64,000 bases of DNA. It comes from Diphasiastrum complanatum. Lineage: Eukaryota; Streptophyta; Lycopodiopsida; Lycopodiales; Lycopodiaceae. The translations under genes and the position numbers were made by a program. The notes beneath the pieces are model-generated. The model was not told where the DNA came from and made no database searches. It was given only the letters and a program-made list of their open reading frames with translations. Below, piece by piece: positions 35,616 through 47,289 of this stretch (position 1 is its first letter; each line of letters begins with the position of its first letter). Location: the NCBI GenBank assembly GCA_029204225.1, contig CM055095.1:68158755-68222754 (forward strand), read 5' to 3'.

Positions 35616-36375
35616 TGTTAAATTTACACAAGCTAGTTTGCACAATTACCACTTGTTAATGACTTTGAGGCAAGTGGCGCAAGTTTTTATGCAAACATTC
35701 CCTCCCCCAAATTGAAACCCCGAAAAAATGTGAAAAGACGGATGAGCAAAAGTTAGAAATGTCATCAGATCAAAAAAGAATGAAAGAAAGTATTTTCAAG
35801 AATCAGATCTTATGTGAAAAATGACTTGGAAAATTACTTTTTTGGTCATTTTTTGCACAAACTGTGTTAGAATTGTTTACGGAGTTTTCAGCAACAAGAT
35901 CCACCTTAGATATACCCATATTGAGTTGGGTGAACACTCTTTTAACCAGTTGGTACTTGTTTTTACCTTAGGCGAATGTTCAACATTATGCCATTTTGGG
36001 AACCTTCACTGAGCATTTTCCTGTACTCAGAAACCTTCGTCGACATGCCAGATGGATTTTAAATGTCAAATTTAGGTCGACTATAGGTTCAAACCCTGAA
36101 AATTTGCATTTATGACAGTACTTGGGCGAAGGATGACCTTTGGCAAAAAATAAATCTTCGCCAGACCTGGAAAACCTTCGCCGGATATGTTCAGTGCTTT
36201 AGAAACCTTTGCTGAGATTTTTATAACCTATTTTTATAGTACTGAGGATGCCTAAAAATTTTGGTCCAGAACTGAGCAGCCAAAAAATCAGCCTATAAAA
36301 TGGCAGAATTCGATTTCATTTCTCACTTGTGCTAGCAAAGCTCTTGCTGATTTTTCTAGCGACCAAAGCCTTCCA
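35616..36375 (+). repeat. Copia LTR (3' copy), end approximate
   Basis: Begins TGTTAAATTTACACAAGC straight after the polypurine tract GTGAGGAGGAG. It contains a promoter-like CCTATAAAATGGC near 36,292-36,304. The right border is an estimate. Confidence 0.6.
36292..36304 (+). promoter_or_regulatory. TATA box in the LTR
   Basis: CTATAAAATGG lies in the expected position towards the end of the LTR U3. Confidence 0.45.
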
Positions 36376-36378
36376 AAC

Positions 36379-37298
36379 TGTTGTTGGAAGTAAAACTACT
36401 TCTATGCAGTGGCTAGGCCTAATGAAGAGTTCGTGCGTAGGATAGTGGTAGACCGGTCGTCCACCTTATAAGTTCTACACAAGCTATCAACTGTAAAAAG
36501 AACATAAACAGACAAGGAGCACCAAGGCTTCCCAACTGGTAAAATGGTGTGGCTAAGGCGGTACCCAACTAACCACTACTTGGAAAACAAATAAACTTGC
36601 TAAGGCTTACCCAACTAGCAAGGATCTATACTAAACTAGGCTTGCTAAGGCTTCTCAACTAACAAACCGTAAAAATAAGGCTTGCTAATCCCAACTAGCA
36701 AACCGTAGAACTAATACTAACTCCCAAAGGGAAATGGAAATATAAACTGTGGCTAAATTAAACATCAAGTAATTTAAAACATGCCACAATAAAACCAATG
36801 AAAAGGAGACAAGAGGAGGCCCGAGCACCTTCCCTCAAGCTATGCACCTTTCCAAAGGGAACACAAGTGAATTAGCAAAATAATCTCAAGAGAGAGCAAT
36901 TTAGCATAATCTCAAAAGTGTTATTTTACAAGGGAAATGTCTCTCTTCTTATAGCAAGAAGGGCCTTCCATACACTTCTATTAACTTACGGGATTAGTTT
37001 TTAAAACTTGCCATTCTAAGGCTTCTAAAATTCTCAACTTCTAACTTACAAAGCCTATATACTCTAAACTTAGAACTCAAGATAACTTAGAATCTTTTAT
37101 TTTCTAAGCTTAAGTTTCTAAGTTTAAGTTCTCTAAGTTAAGTTTTCTAGCTTAAAAGTTTAGAATTTAATTAAGTTTCTACCCATGGACTTATAACACA
37201 TGCCATGGTAGAAGTTTATTAACAAGTACTCACACCTGGACTTACAATACACACACCACGGTGTTTTATTTTATTTTGATTTTACTTTGTTGCTAACA
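36379..37298 (-). repeat. Probable minus-strand LTR of a gypsy element
   Basis: On the minus strand it starts TGTTAGCAAC after the purine run TTAGGAGGGGGATAA and ends near GTTTGGAAGG. The interior has short direct repeats of AGGCTTGCTAAGGCTT and CCCAACTAGC. The adjoining minus-strand frame ends in a PYGMGFFILPLAWDRQFN-type gypsy tail. The lower border is tentative. Confidence 0.45.
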
Positions 37299-37721
37299 TT
37301 ATCCCCCTCCTAATTGAATTGGCGGTCCCACGCCAATGGCAATATAAAAAATCCCATTCCATATGGTGTGGGAGGAGTCAAAGTCGGTGCAGCTTCTAGA
37401 TGTGGATCATTTTGTAAAGTGTTGCTCTGTAGGAGATGAAGCTTTGAAGAAGTATGAGCGTCTCCAAAAGATTTGGCTCTTTTATGGTTTGTTTTTCCAA
37501 TTACTCACACTGATGATTCAATGGGTGATGTACAAGAGCTTGGGTTGTTGAATATGGTATGAAAACAACACAAGGTGAGAATGAACCGTAATGAGATGAA
37601 GATGAGGGTAAGTGGTCAATTGTACCGTTAAGAGCTCCATGAAGGATTGCTTGGAATAGAGGCTTGAACGATTGCCATTTCTTTTTTAGAACAAGCTATA
37701 CATGTCTTCGTAGTAGAGGAA

Positions 37722-37759
37722 CCATTAGGGCCCTTTTTGAACTCAAAAAGGGCCTCTTC
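37722..37759 (+). repeat. Left terminal inverted repeat
   Basis: Starts CCATTAGGGCCC and ends GGGCCTCTTC. The inner part is itself palindromic (CCCTTTTTGA...TCAAAAAGGG), but the outer and inner flanks fix its orientation. Confidence 0.75.
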
Positions 37760-38171
37760 CTTGCCTAAACAAGTTTCTTAATCATAATTAGTGTAATGCT
37801 AATCCATCCTACGTGGCGCCTTTACCATGGGCTACCACATAGAGTGAGCATGAGTTAAGAGCTATCTCTAAGATCTATTTTCATAGACTTTAGTAGGTTT
37901 GTTACATAGACTATACTAGGGTAACCTCAGAGTAGGACAAAGCCTATCATTGAATGTCATCCCAAAAGTACAACACTTAGGACCTAGACATGACACAATA
38001 CTCCATGTCTAGCTCATTTCAAATGCATACTTCATTAAGCAAAATTCATTTTTGAAGATCTTCTTGGACCTTGGACTTTTTCAAGATGGGAACAAAATGT
38101 CACTTGCATGTGAACTTAGAGAAGGAGTATGCCACAACCAAAGCTGCATGGGGTGTTAATCTGAACTCATA

Positions 38172-40743
38172 CGAAATGCATTGTTGGAGGTTAAAAGGAA
38201 TGAAAATATCGATCTATGGGTAAAAGGTGATTTGTATCCACCTAATCCATTGACCAATACTTCTCCTCAATTTTGTGATGTACATAGTTTGTTAAGGTTC
38301 GTTGGTGATGGTGCCAACAGACTTCTTGGCTACTGTCAAGTTATGGATTCTCGAAGAATCCAAGCTAAAATGCTAGTGAATAGTTCAAACATTCATATTA
38401 CATACATGAATGAGCAATTAAAATCATTGCAACAAACAAATCAGACATTGGCTAAAGACATAACAAATCTAAAATTAGAGCTCACCAGATCTGTCACAAA
38501 GTTTGAAGAATTGCAATCTTCAAACATTAGTCTTCAAAAGATATTATATGGATTTCAGCGAAAGGGTCGAGGCTCAACGGATGATCAATCAAAAGACAAT
38601 ACTAGAAGGCGCAAACTAGATGTTCTGACACCAAGTGGTGGTGCTAGTAAAAGATGCAAGAGATTGACGAAATAATTATTGAATAACATGGTCGGAGATC
38701 ATTTCCAAAGCACCAAACATATGAAGCAATTCATGAAGGGTAAAGATTTGATGCAGATTGTGGAAAATGAAACGAGTGATTCATTTCGTTTAAAGATTGC
38801 AAGAAGACTTGCTACCAGGTTTCAATCGAATCCAAATGTTAGAGAAATAGTTTATGCATGTGATCAAGGAGGTGTGAGTCGAAAAGGATATAGAGCATTG
38901 AAAAAATTTATGAAAAAATCTGACCAAAATGGATTGAAATGACATCAAATATTACTTGCTTACAAATTGCTTCAAACTACAAAGCGAGAATGCAATTCAT
39001 TTATAGAAAATGAATTAGGTAAATTCTTCCATATTCAGGATACTTTTAAGATATCCAGCAAGCAAAAGGGATCTATTGTTTGTTTTCACTATAACCAATA
39101 CAACAATATATTTTTGGATCTGGAAAAGGTCCAAGCAATGATGATATGACATTACAATGTCAAAAGAGATGCTGAGTTCGTTTCACAACAATTTCAATTA
39201 TTATTTTTCTACTTTTCGTAAGCAACAATTATTGTATGTTATTTACAAGAATTTGGTATTGCAGATATTGGAGGCAAAGCTATATTTGTCATTAAGTTGG
39301 ATGAAGTGGAGATTGTAAAAGGTCGCAAACTAGAACGTGTCACAATCACGTTGATGAACCAAGCATTGCAGGAGTCAACTAGAAGTGAGTCCAATAAATT
39401 TAGTTTGCAATCTGAAAATCATATATGGTGAATAGCTGCATTCGAAGTCCATAAAGAGACCCACGATGTGTTGAAGTGGGTATTTGAACGATGCAATATA
39501 TCCAAGGTAATACAAGCACAAAATGGAGGACAATTGCTAAGTGTTGATGGCCAAAATTTTACTGTGGAATGGCACTTAGATGCCAATTTGAAGACCCTGA
39601 ATGCATGTTTGGTTGCGGGCTCGGTGCGAATGCCAATTTTTTTTGCATATATTGTATGTATGAAAGTGGCCGAAATAAAGGTGTGTTGCATTGCAACCAA
39701 TGAGTTCCACCAAACAGACACAATCTAGACAAAGCATGGAGTCCCGTATTAGAGATTCCTCTCAAAAGAGTCCATTTTTGCACGATGCATGGTGAATTGC
39801 GGATATTGGACAAGTTGTTATATTTGCATTGTTGCTATGCATGGAATATGCAACCCAAATCACGCACGGATGTTAGCATTCGAAATTTAGAGGTAGTGTT
39901 ATCAGAAATGGGACTTCACGGAGGGCATGTGAATCTTTTCAAGGACGTTGAGTTGAGTGGAAGAACTCAAGACTTGCTGGCAAAAGTTTCCATGGGGGGC
40001 ACAAAAGCAAGGCATATCTTGTCAAATCATACTGGACGAGAAAGTAGTCTTCAATGGGAGTATTGGAAGAGAGTGTGTGAATGCACAACAAATATTGGCT
40101 CGGATTCGCGTGTGGCTGCCACACGTGCAAAGGTGTGGCAAGCATTTGATGCTTTGTCAGTGACTATCAATAAAAAAGACTTGAGGAAGATTATGATAGA
40201 TATTAGACGAAAGTACAAGCATTCACTCGATTGATGATTGATGCATGGGGAGAAACACACATCACTCATTATATGGTCAATGTTTTGTCTTTATTTTTTT
40301 CTTTGTAAGTTCTATCCAAGTGAGATGTACTAATTAGATTCTTTTGCAAACAACACATTTTTTACGCTCATGGACCTTGGTTTTCAAAGACATATGGATC
40401 ATTGGCTATTTGGAATACCCAAGGGATGGAGAAGAGTCATTACAGGGCCAAGGTTGCATATGTCAAAAATTCAAGACACGGTGAAGGTAAAGGTCTTAGC
40501 ACTGCCTTGGTAGAGATATTTCAGTGGTTTTATAGAGGAGTTTTGAGCAGACAAAACATCGAAGAAACACGGGCTCGAGGGTTGACTAAAATGATCTCTT
40601 CATCAAATTTAGCCAGAAGAGCCGCTTGGAAGTCATCCACAGCTAATGCAAGGCATAGGGAATGGAGGATGTCTCGGGTTTGTGTAGGGAAGCGGTGGGT
40701 TCCTCAACAAAGAACATCCAATGAAGAGGATGGCATTTCATAA
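38172..40743 (+). pseudogene. Transposase-like protein, KDZ/Zisupton-like (frameshifted)
   Basis: A run of collinear frames. The first (38,181-38,675) has a coiled coil (LKSLQQTNQTLAKDITNLKLEL) and a basic tail; the next is 38,679-38,942. Then a possible intron follows (donor near 39,218, acceptor ATTGCAG at 39,266). The core reads KLDEVEIVKGRKLERVTITLMNQ, FTVEWHLDANLKTL, FFCIYCMYE (frame-shifted) and LRILDKLLYLHCCYAW. The end carries GMEKSHYRAKVAYVKNSRHGEGKG and IFQWFYRGVLSR. The VEW-LDANLK and FCIYC blocks resemble those I associate with KDZ-type transposases, where the first Asp is catalytic. Several stops and shifts disable it. Confidence 0.5.
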
Positions 40744-40849
40744 ATAGCACACAATGAACAAATATAATCTATTGAGAATATAACATTGTTTTGAAGTATA
40801 GTGATATAATTCATTTGATTAGAATATGCTGGAATGTGCTAGGGGCATT

Positions 40850-41400
40850 ACAGAGACCAAAGGGCATGACTTTCCAATAGAAAGTTCTCCATTATGTGGC
40901 AAAAGTGGTTTTATGTTGATCTTCTTCAACAATTTGAATCATATTGTAGCCGCTAAAGCCATCTAAGAATGAGTAGGCCTCATCTCTTGCTAGATTTTCT
41001 AAGATGGATTTGTTGAAAGGTAATGCAAAATGATCACGTTTTGTGATGACATTAAGTTTTTTGAAGTCGACACAGATGCGGAGTTTCCCATTTTTCTTAG
41101 GAACGATGACGATTGGGAAAACGCACTCAATATGTTCGATTTCCTAGATAAATCTTGCATCTAACAAGAGTTGTAATTCTTCTTTGATTTTGGCCTTGTA
41201 AATGGGATTGCATCAGTACGGACGACTAGCAGTTGGCCTTGCACCCCCAGTTTAAGGGAAAAATGATGCACAACTACTTAGGGTAAAACTCCCTTCCTGT
41301 CTTTATAGGACCAAGCAAAGACATGTCAATATTTGTGCAGATATTTCTATGTTGCTTAGGATTGAGGTGAGCCCCGATGTGAACAATGCATTCGTTATTC
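40850..41400 (-). pseudogene. Ty3/gypsy RT fragment, minus strand
   Basis: The minus strand reads ELQLLLDARFI, a stop, then FPIVIVPKKNGKLRICVDFKK and RDHFALPFNKSILENL, SFLDGFSGYNMIQI and WKVMPFGLCNA. The segment upstream (41,215-41,400) has the usual pre-RT linker. No protease or RNase H accompanies it. Confidence 0.85.
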
Positions 41401-41424
41401 CCATTGGGCTCACTCAAGGAAGAG

Positions 41425-41970
41425 TGATGAGTTAGAAATCAGAGTTAATCTGATATACATTTTATGTAAGCTCTAAATGTGATACTGTAATTAGTGTACA
41501 ATCAATTAGATTTGTTGTATTCAGTTGTGTTCGGGACGTGACCCGTTAGGATATATTGATCGGGCATTGATCCCGTAGACGGCTACTTGGGTTAGCCGAG
41601 TAGCCACACATAGGAAAAATTAGACTGTACAGAGTTATATACAGTACTTCTATACTCAAGGGCATGTCCTAAGTTTGTCGGTCAAATTTGGCCATATTGG
41701 GCCAATTTGACAGGTGGTAGGCCAGTTTTAGGACACCCACCTTTTCATGCAATTTGTGAATACTCTATATGTACAATGTTTCTTTGTAATCTAATAATTT
41801 TTGTTGTGCCATCTATGAGAGATTGTGAGAAGTGGCTATGGTGATTGTGTGATGTGATCTGCATACTGCACTAGATCCTATTGGAATTTCAACTTGGTAT
41901 CCTAGGAGTGGCTATGGTGATTGTGTGATGTGATCTGCATACTGTACTAGATCCTATTGGAATTTTAACT
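41425..41970 (+). repeat. 5' LTR of an LTR retrotransposon without coding domains
   Basis: It starts TGATGAGTTAG and runs to just before a canonical initiator-Met-tRNA primer-binding site. The last ~70 bases (41,829-41,905) are duplicated in tandem (41,908-41,982). Confidence 0.6.
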
Positions 41971-41982
41971 TGGTATCAGAGC
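41971..41982 (+). promoter_or_regulatory. tRNA-iMet primer-binding site
   Basis: TGGTATCAGAGC is the standard plant LTR-retrotransposon binding site for initiator methionine tRNA. A partial copy (TGGTATC) is at 41,895. Confidence 0.85.
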
Positions 41983-44270
41983 GTCAGGGTGTTGCAGGTA
42001 TGCACGATCCGGTGGAGCTATGGGATAGTGTCTTTCACCAAGAGAAATAGCACTCAGAGCATCTTAGGAGAGAGGACTCCATACGGGGTATCGGCAGTCT
42101 AGATGGCAGGTGACAGCAAAGTTCCTTCAATCAGAGCTTCGGGGAAGATCAGAACGATCATCGTAGGTGGATTCTAGGGAGAATGCACAAAAAAATCTTG
42201 CAGTTTTGGTGATTTCGGGAAAATCATCGATGGTGGCCTCATAATTCATTATGTGGATAGCCGTTTGGCACAACGGGGCTTGCATGGGAATTCAAAGAGC
42301 AATGATGAGAGCCATAGCAATTTACAAGACCAACTTTGGTTGAAAATGGAGGAAGTTTGAGAAATTTCTAGTTTTGTGGAGCGTTGACGGATTTTTGAGA
42401 AAATCAGACTGTTTGCAGTCAATACGGCACCGATTTCAAAGCTCTAAATTGCATAAGAATACTGGAGGCAGGGTGATCTTAGTGTGGTAAGGAGGATGTA
42501 AGAAGAAGCTCAGCAAAAGGCTAAGCAAAGCCCAAGAAATCTTCTTTTTCTCTCAACCAGGGTTTCGGAGTGGAAAATCGTGTATCTTTCACAGTAGGAA
42601 ACCATTTCTTGAGCTGTCAGTGGTTGATGATGGGCGCCCTAGTGCAATAATGACGCTGTTAGAAGGCCATTGGAACCCACGCCCTAGGGAAAGAACAATT
42701 GTAAGTTGAACAAGGTGGCCAAAACCCTGGAGGCCATAGCTATCAAAGCTTGCAAGGGTAGGAACTCGTGGAAAAGAGAGAATGAAGGAGGAGGCTAGGA
42801 GAACTCGCACGCAACCAATCTGTGGGGGTCCATAGTGGCCACAAGAGGATGGTGCATGAAAGAGATGGCTTGGGCATGCAAAAATATCCACAGCCATAGG
42901 ATTGTGGTGTTTTTCCATGGACGGTAGAGATCTAGTGGGATAAGGTTCAATGTAGGCCATTGGATAGGAAGCCACCAATAGATGGGCTTGAAAGAGGGCC
43001 CATGAAGAAATGAAGGGCAAAATAGCCTTCATTTTTATTTAAAAATTTCACATGAAATTTCAGTGAAGGGACTTGAAGTCCAGAATGGACACTTCTTCAA
43101 TAAAAATCTTCAAATAAGAATTAATTCAAAAATGCAAGGACATTCTTTGGTAAGGGCTAACTATAGTTAGAAGGCATCTTTTTTGGCCATCCTTGAGCCA
43201 AAATGACCTCTAAAACTAGCTGCTCAGACCAGCAGAAAAGTGACATCACAGAGTAGGGAGAAAGGTGTTCCGGGGAGTTTTCATCACCATTATATCAAGC
43301 AGAGTGCGGGTGACCTAGTGATGGACTACATTTGCTATTTGGGTACCGTAGGGCCAAATTTGGAGAAATTTTTGGCTGGTGAAACCTGCTACATGGTAGT
43401 ACAATGAGGCATTATCGCTTCAAAATCATTAATATTAATTTTTGATAGGGTAATAGGTGTTTGGAAGCCGTAAATGTAGTATGGGGGTGAATGGTAGTTG
43501 AATTGTGTGGAGAAAGCGAGTTTTGGCAACGGAAGTGTAGTTTGGTGGCGTGACTACTCATCATTGGCAATAATTTTGAGAGGGCAAGCAATCACAGGTG
43601 AGAGGTAGGCATGGTATGCCGGTTGCGGGTGAAAAATTCTCGTGATCAAGTTCAACTTTTGGAGTTAGAACCAACCAACGTCAAGCTGCGTTTTGGAGAA
43701 ACGCTCTCATAGGCATGATCAGCAGTGACATTGTCGAGTCAGGTGATCACTGCATTGACACACACATTTGTATCTTGGAAATTTTTCTTTCGGAGAGAAA
43801 TATGGGCTAGCTTGGAGGTACACACATATTGGCAGTCACAGGTGATGGAAGTGCGAGGTGTGCCAGTTGGAAGCCATTGGGCAAGATAGCGGACTTACAT
43901 TGGATAAACTGTGTGTGGGACATACAGAGGATGAAGAACGGGTCAGTAATCACACTTTGGATGCTCTTGGTGAGTGGTGAGTGTGATGATTTTGCAGTTT
44001 TGCAGTTTGTAAGGCAATTTTGATCAAGTCATTGTAGCTGTGGAGCAGTGTATCAAGTTTGTCATCGAGGAGATACACTTCAACTACCTCTTCTGGGTAA
44101 GTCAAGTCAATTTGCCATATCATGATTGCATCAGGGATGTAGATTCCAGTGATAGCAGGGTGCAGATCGTTTGGTTTGAGCCATGGAAGATCTCATAGGT
44201 TCACTTGGAGGGATATTGGCATGCACATTATGTAAGGGACTTGATGGTGGATTTGGAGTTCACATCTCAG
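41983..44270 (+). mobile_element. Non-coding LTR-element interior (LARD-like)
   Basis: Follows the primer-binding site and has no copia or gypsy domain in any frame. It is likely the internal region of a large retrotransposon derivative. Its 3' LTR was not found. Confidence 0.45.
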
Positions 44271-44277
44271 TGTATTC

Positions 44278-44786
44278 TCAGGGAGTGGTTTGGAACCATT
44301 CACAAGAACAGCTTGGAGCTAGCTCAGGAAAATATAGGTTTGGCACTACAGGGTAGATGCTTAGATCTTTGTGATCAGGGATGCCCATTGCTGGTGGAAA
44401 TGGGTCGAAGAAAGAATCATTCCAAACCGGCAACTCACCCGATGCCGCAAGCTCCTCATCTAGGAACTTCATTGTTTCCTCCCACTCAGTTGCCGTCGGG
44501 GAAGGGCTTTTTTCTCGTGTTGGCTGCTGCTGCTGGTCCTCCTGCTGCTGCTGGTCTTCTTGCTGTTGCTGCTCACTCTGGTCCTCCTGTGCAGCTGCTA
44601 TATGGGCCATGTCCTCCTCAGCTTCACGCTGAGTGGCCGGATCTTCTTGAGACGCTATAGGGCTACGACTCCTACTCCTGCTTCTGCTCTCCCGTCTCTC
44701 TCTCTCTCATCGAGAGTGGCTAGTGCATCCCTATGGAGCAATGCAGTCACTCTGGGATCTCTAGCCGTTTGTTTCGTCCGTGCCAT
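44278..44786 (-). pseudogene. ORF with exact histone H3 tail N-terminus (frameshifted)
   Basis: On the minus strand, ATG 44,786 gives MARTKQTARDPRVTALLHRD, whose first nine residues equal the start of histone H3. An upstream in-frame ATG (44,798) would add MSEE, but it has C at -3 and T at +4. The second ATG has G at -3 and G at +4 and is the better start. The frame breaks in a (GA)7 run (44,695-44,708) and continues in another frame with an Arg-Ser repeat, then Gln-rich QQQQEDQQQQEDQQQQ and an acidic part to 44,278. The remainder is not histone-like. A TATA box lies 117-124 bp upstream of the first ATG. The function is unknown; an H3-mimic tail is one reading. Confidence 0.5.
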
Positions 44787-44914
44787 TTCCTCCGACATTG
44801 GTTAGCCTTTGAAAACGTATCAGAGAACACGAGAGATGAAAAACAGAGAATTTAAAAAAATTGACACTCTGACACTCAAGGGATGAAGTGGAGAAATGAG
44901 GACCCAAGCACCCT

Positions 44915-44922
44915 TATATAGT
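44915..44922 (-). promoter_or_regulatory. TATA box upstream of the H3-tail-like ORF
   Basis: TATATAAG on the minus strand, in the context CACTATATAAGGGTGC. It would place transcription about 90 bases ahead of the first ATG. Confidence 0.5.
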
Positions 44923-45155
44923 GAAGGGTTCTATTTTTAGTAAGTGCCCCTATAAAAGTTTTGGCCTCTTTTTCAAATATAGTATGTTCTTGTCTAGGCT
45001 CATGAGTAAAAATCCTTGGACATCCACAAATGTAGTAACAGGCATATAAAATGTGACAACGCAAAAGTAACGTCAAAACGTAACCAAATATATTAGAATA
45101 GAGTCAAAACACAACCAACTAATTGTGTTTTCTATTTTCCATTAGATTAAATCCT

Positions 45156-46515
45156 TTATTCCCATTGGACTCCTAATGTCCTTGTTTGTAAAAATGAAAC
45201 ACATTCATGATCTTTTTCGGCTCGTCTCCGTATCTGCAAAACCAGACACAAAGTTAATAATCCTATATTTATTCAACATTACTATTTAAAATTCAGGAAT
45301 CTGATGGAAATGAGGGACTCACATTTTGTCCATTACGAGTGAAGACAAAATCTACGGGCACATCAACAAAAGTCAATCCAAGCATATGTCGAAGATCTTC
45401 TAGGCTGCACTCCTTATTTATATGAATTTCTCGTATTTCATCATGGGGCAAATGTATGGATATCTCCACTTCTTGCTGATTCGTCTCCGCGTCCAGAGGG
45501 TCCCATCGGCCATGACCAAACTTATATCGCCTATAAATGAAACTTAAGGAGCATGTTTGACGTGAAATATGATACCTTATGGTCATTGTTTCACAATAAA
45601 GCTTACACCTTATTAAATCTCCTTCATGCTCCATTTCCTTTGAATCCCATGCGACAAATATGTTGTCCAACAGTGATGATTCTGTTGCTTTCCATGCCCA
45701 CATCGTGTTTGTTTTCCTAAAGGGGACCGCCTTAAATATGGCAACAAATACGGTGATCGGCACAAAGATGCTAGTGTAGACTCGTTTGGATCCGAATGTT
45801 GGCTTCATATTACCAATAATCTCTTTGAGAAGTTGCCTCTTCGTTAATTCAATAGTCAAATGGTCAACATATGGCCACTCGTGAGAATTGATCGCAGGCT
45901 CAGAAGTTGGTGCTAATTTGCCTTGGCCAAAGTTATTTTTTGGAACTTCGTACATGTGATCGTATAAGAAAATGCCCATTTTGATCAGGGCAGAGGATGC
46001 CAACCCACCATATATTAGTTCTCCATATTTGGCATGTATGGTGGAGAATTTTTCAGTGAAGGACTTCACGTTTTGCCAGTTGAAGCTATTTGAAGGAAAG
46101 ACATCTGCACCAGGCATTAATGCAACATTATTATCCATTACAATGACATAATAATAATTTAAACATAATAGTTACCACAAGAATAAAAGAGGTGAGACCT
46201 ACAATGTGACTGTATGGTTCTATCAGCAACAGCCACATCCAATAAAATATCTCGACGCATGTATACGTGTTGCACATTTGCAAGGTATTCGTCGTTTTGG
46301 TCGATCTTGAATTCGTGGATCCTTCCTTTCCAATGGTAGTCTTGGTTGTTTCGCTTCCTCTTTGCAACCTTGTGAGTTCCTTTGCCCGATGGTTGCATGT
46401 AAACCCAGTCAAAAGTTGAAAATGTATGGGGCACCCAATGCTCAGTGGAATCTTTGATGTGTGCAACAATGGAAGCTAGTTGATTCTTGGGCTTCCTTGA
46501 TTGAGTAGAGGCCAT
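45156..46515 (-). CDS. Intact three-exon gene of unknown function inside the TIR interval
   Basis: Exons on the minus strand are 46,515-46,203, 46,104-45,323 and 45,233-45,156. Donors are GTAGGT and GTGAGT; acceptors are GGTGCAG and TTTTGCAG. The joined frame is open for 390 codons, and each splice removes a frame problem. Exon 1 is basic (KVAKRKRNN). Exon 2 holds a central part I do not recognise (FGSKRVYTSIFVPITVFVAI). The end (REIHINKECSLEDLRHMLGL, DFVFTRNGQN, continued across intron 2 by IRRRAEKDHE) has the look of a ubiquitin-like beta-grasp domain. This is inference. An intact spliced frame in such a decayed setting is notable. It could be an accessory gene of the transposon or a captured host gene. 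Confidence 0.6.
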
Positions 46516-46617
46516 AATGGATGATGTAATGATAATGTAGGATATTCGAAATAGTGTGTAGATCTTCAGATAAGGTGAACCAAAATAAAAAAAATAGAAT
46601 ATCTGTGGAGTATACAG

Positions 46618-46620
<3 letters not shown>

Positions 46621-46668
<48 letters not shown>
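46621..46668. repeat. (GA)n microsatellite
   Basis: About 48 bases of GA dinucleotide, upstream of the three-exon gene and possibly in its leader or promoter. Confidence 0.95.
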
Positions 46669-46669
<1 letters not shown>

Positions 46670-46972
46670 CATTTAGAGAGAGACTACAAGAGAGAGAGAG
46701 AGATGAGAGATACAAGCTTGTGAACATTCAAAATTTGAAATAAGGACTAGGCTCACTTAGGATAAGGCTGCTAGTAGTTAGACAGGCTAGTTGATGTTAA
46801 CTTGTAGGCATAGTTATTGCTTTATCTAGGGTTAATGTTAGAAGTGTACTTTGTGGGCCCACACTTGATTTAATCTGCACCATTGAATTTGCCATGTCAT
46901 ATGGACCATTCCCTCTCAGTTGTCAATATTTTATTGGGACACGTGTCATCATTAACACTAATTATAATTAGT

Positions 46973-47010
46973 GAAGAGGCCCTTTTTGAGTCCAAAAAGG
47001 GTCCTAATGG
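46973..47010 (-). repeat. Right terminal inverted repeat
   Basis: Reverse complement of the left repeat with two differences. It begins GAAGAGGCCC and ends CCTAATGG. Confidence 0.75.
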
Positions 47011-47289
47011 GAGGAGCATGCACATGAAGAAGGAGCAAGCCTCAAAGTCAAGCATCTACATGAAATTTGGAAGGAATCAATTTCGAAGATGCTAGGATGG
47101 TGCAAAGCCCTCAAGTTCATCAAAGATGTCAACATCAAAGAAGCACTATCATGGATATGGTGATTTCAGATCACCATCAAGCTCATTGGCTGATCTTCAC
47201 ACCTTTTGAACCAGAAAAGACCAATTCAGCCCATGGAATCAAGTTCAAGATCATCATGTTTTCCATCAAGCTAGATTTTTGAGGAGGAG

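Larger units (their letters stand above)
37722..47010 (+). mobile_element. 9.3-kb TIR-bounded DNA transposon, KDZ/Zisupton-like (candidate)
   Basis: The interval is bounded by 38-bp inverted repeats (37,722-37,759 and 46,973-47,010) that agree at 36 of 38 positions. Subterminal similarity resumes around CATAATTAGTGT. Flanking octamers AGAGGAAC and GGAGGAGC agree at 6 of 8 positions, which could be a decayed 8-bp target duplication. Inside are a plus-strand transposase-like region at the left, an intact spliced gene and an H3-tail-like ORF on the minus strand at the right. Gypsy and LTR debris is nested between (40.85-44.2 kb). Superfamily assignment is inference. Confidence 0.6.

Noticed and set aside
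42589-43032. 147-aa minus-strand frame in the LARD-like interior
   Set aside because: No domain, and it sits in a plus-strand non-coding retroelement interior. Probably chance.
44381-44805. Plus-strand Ser/Cys-rich frames opposite the Gln-rich ORF
   Set aside because: Complement of the CAG-type repeat. The minus strand has a promoter-like TATA box, a good start context and a coherent product.
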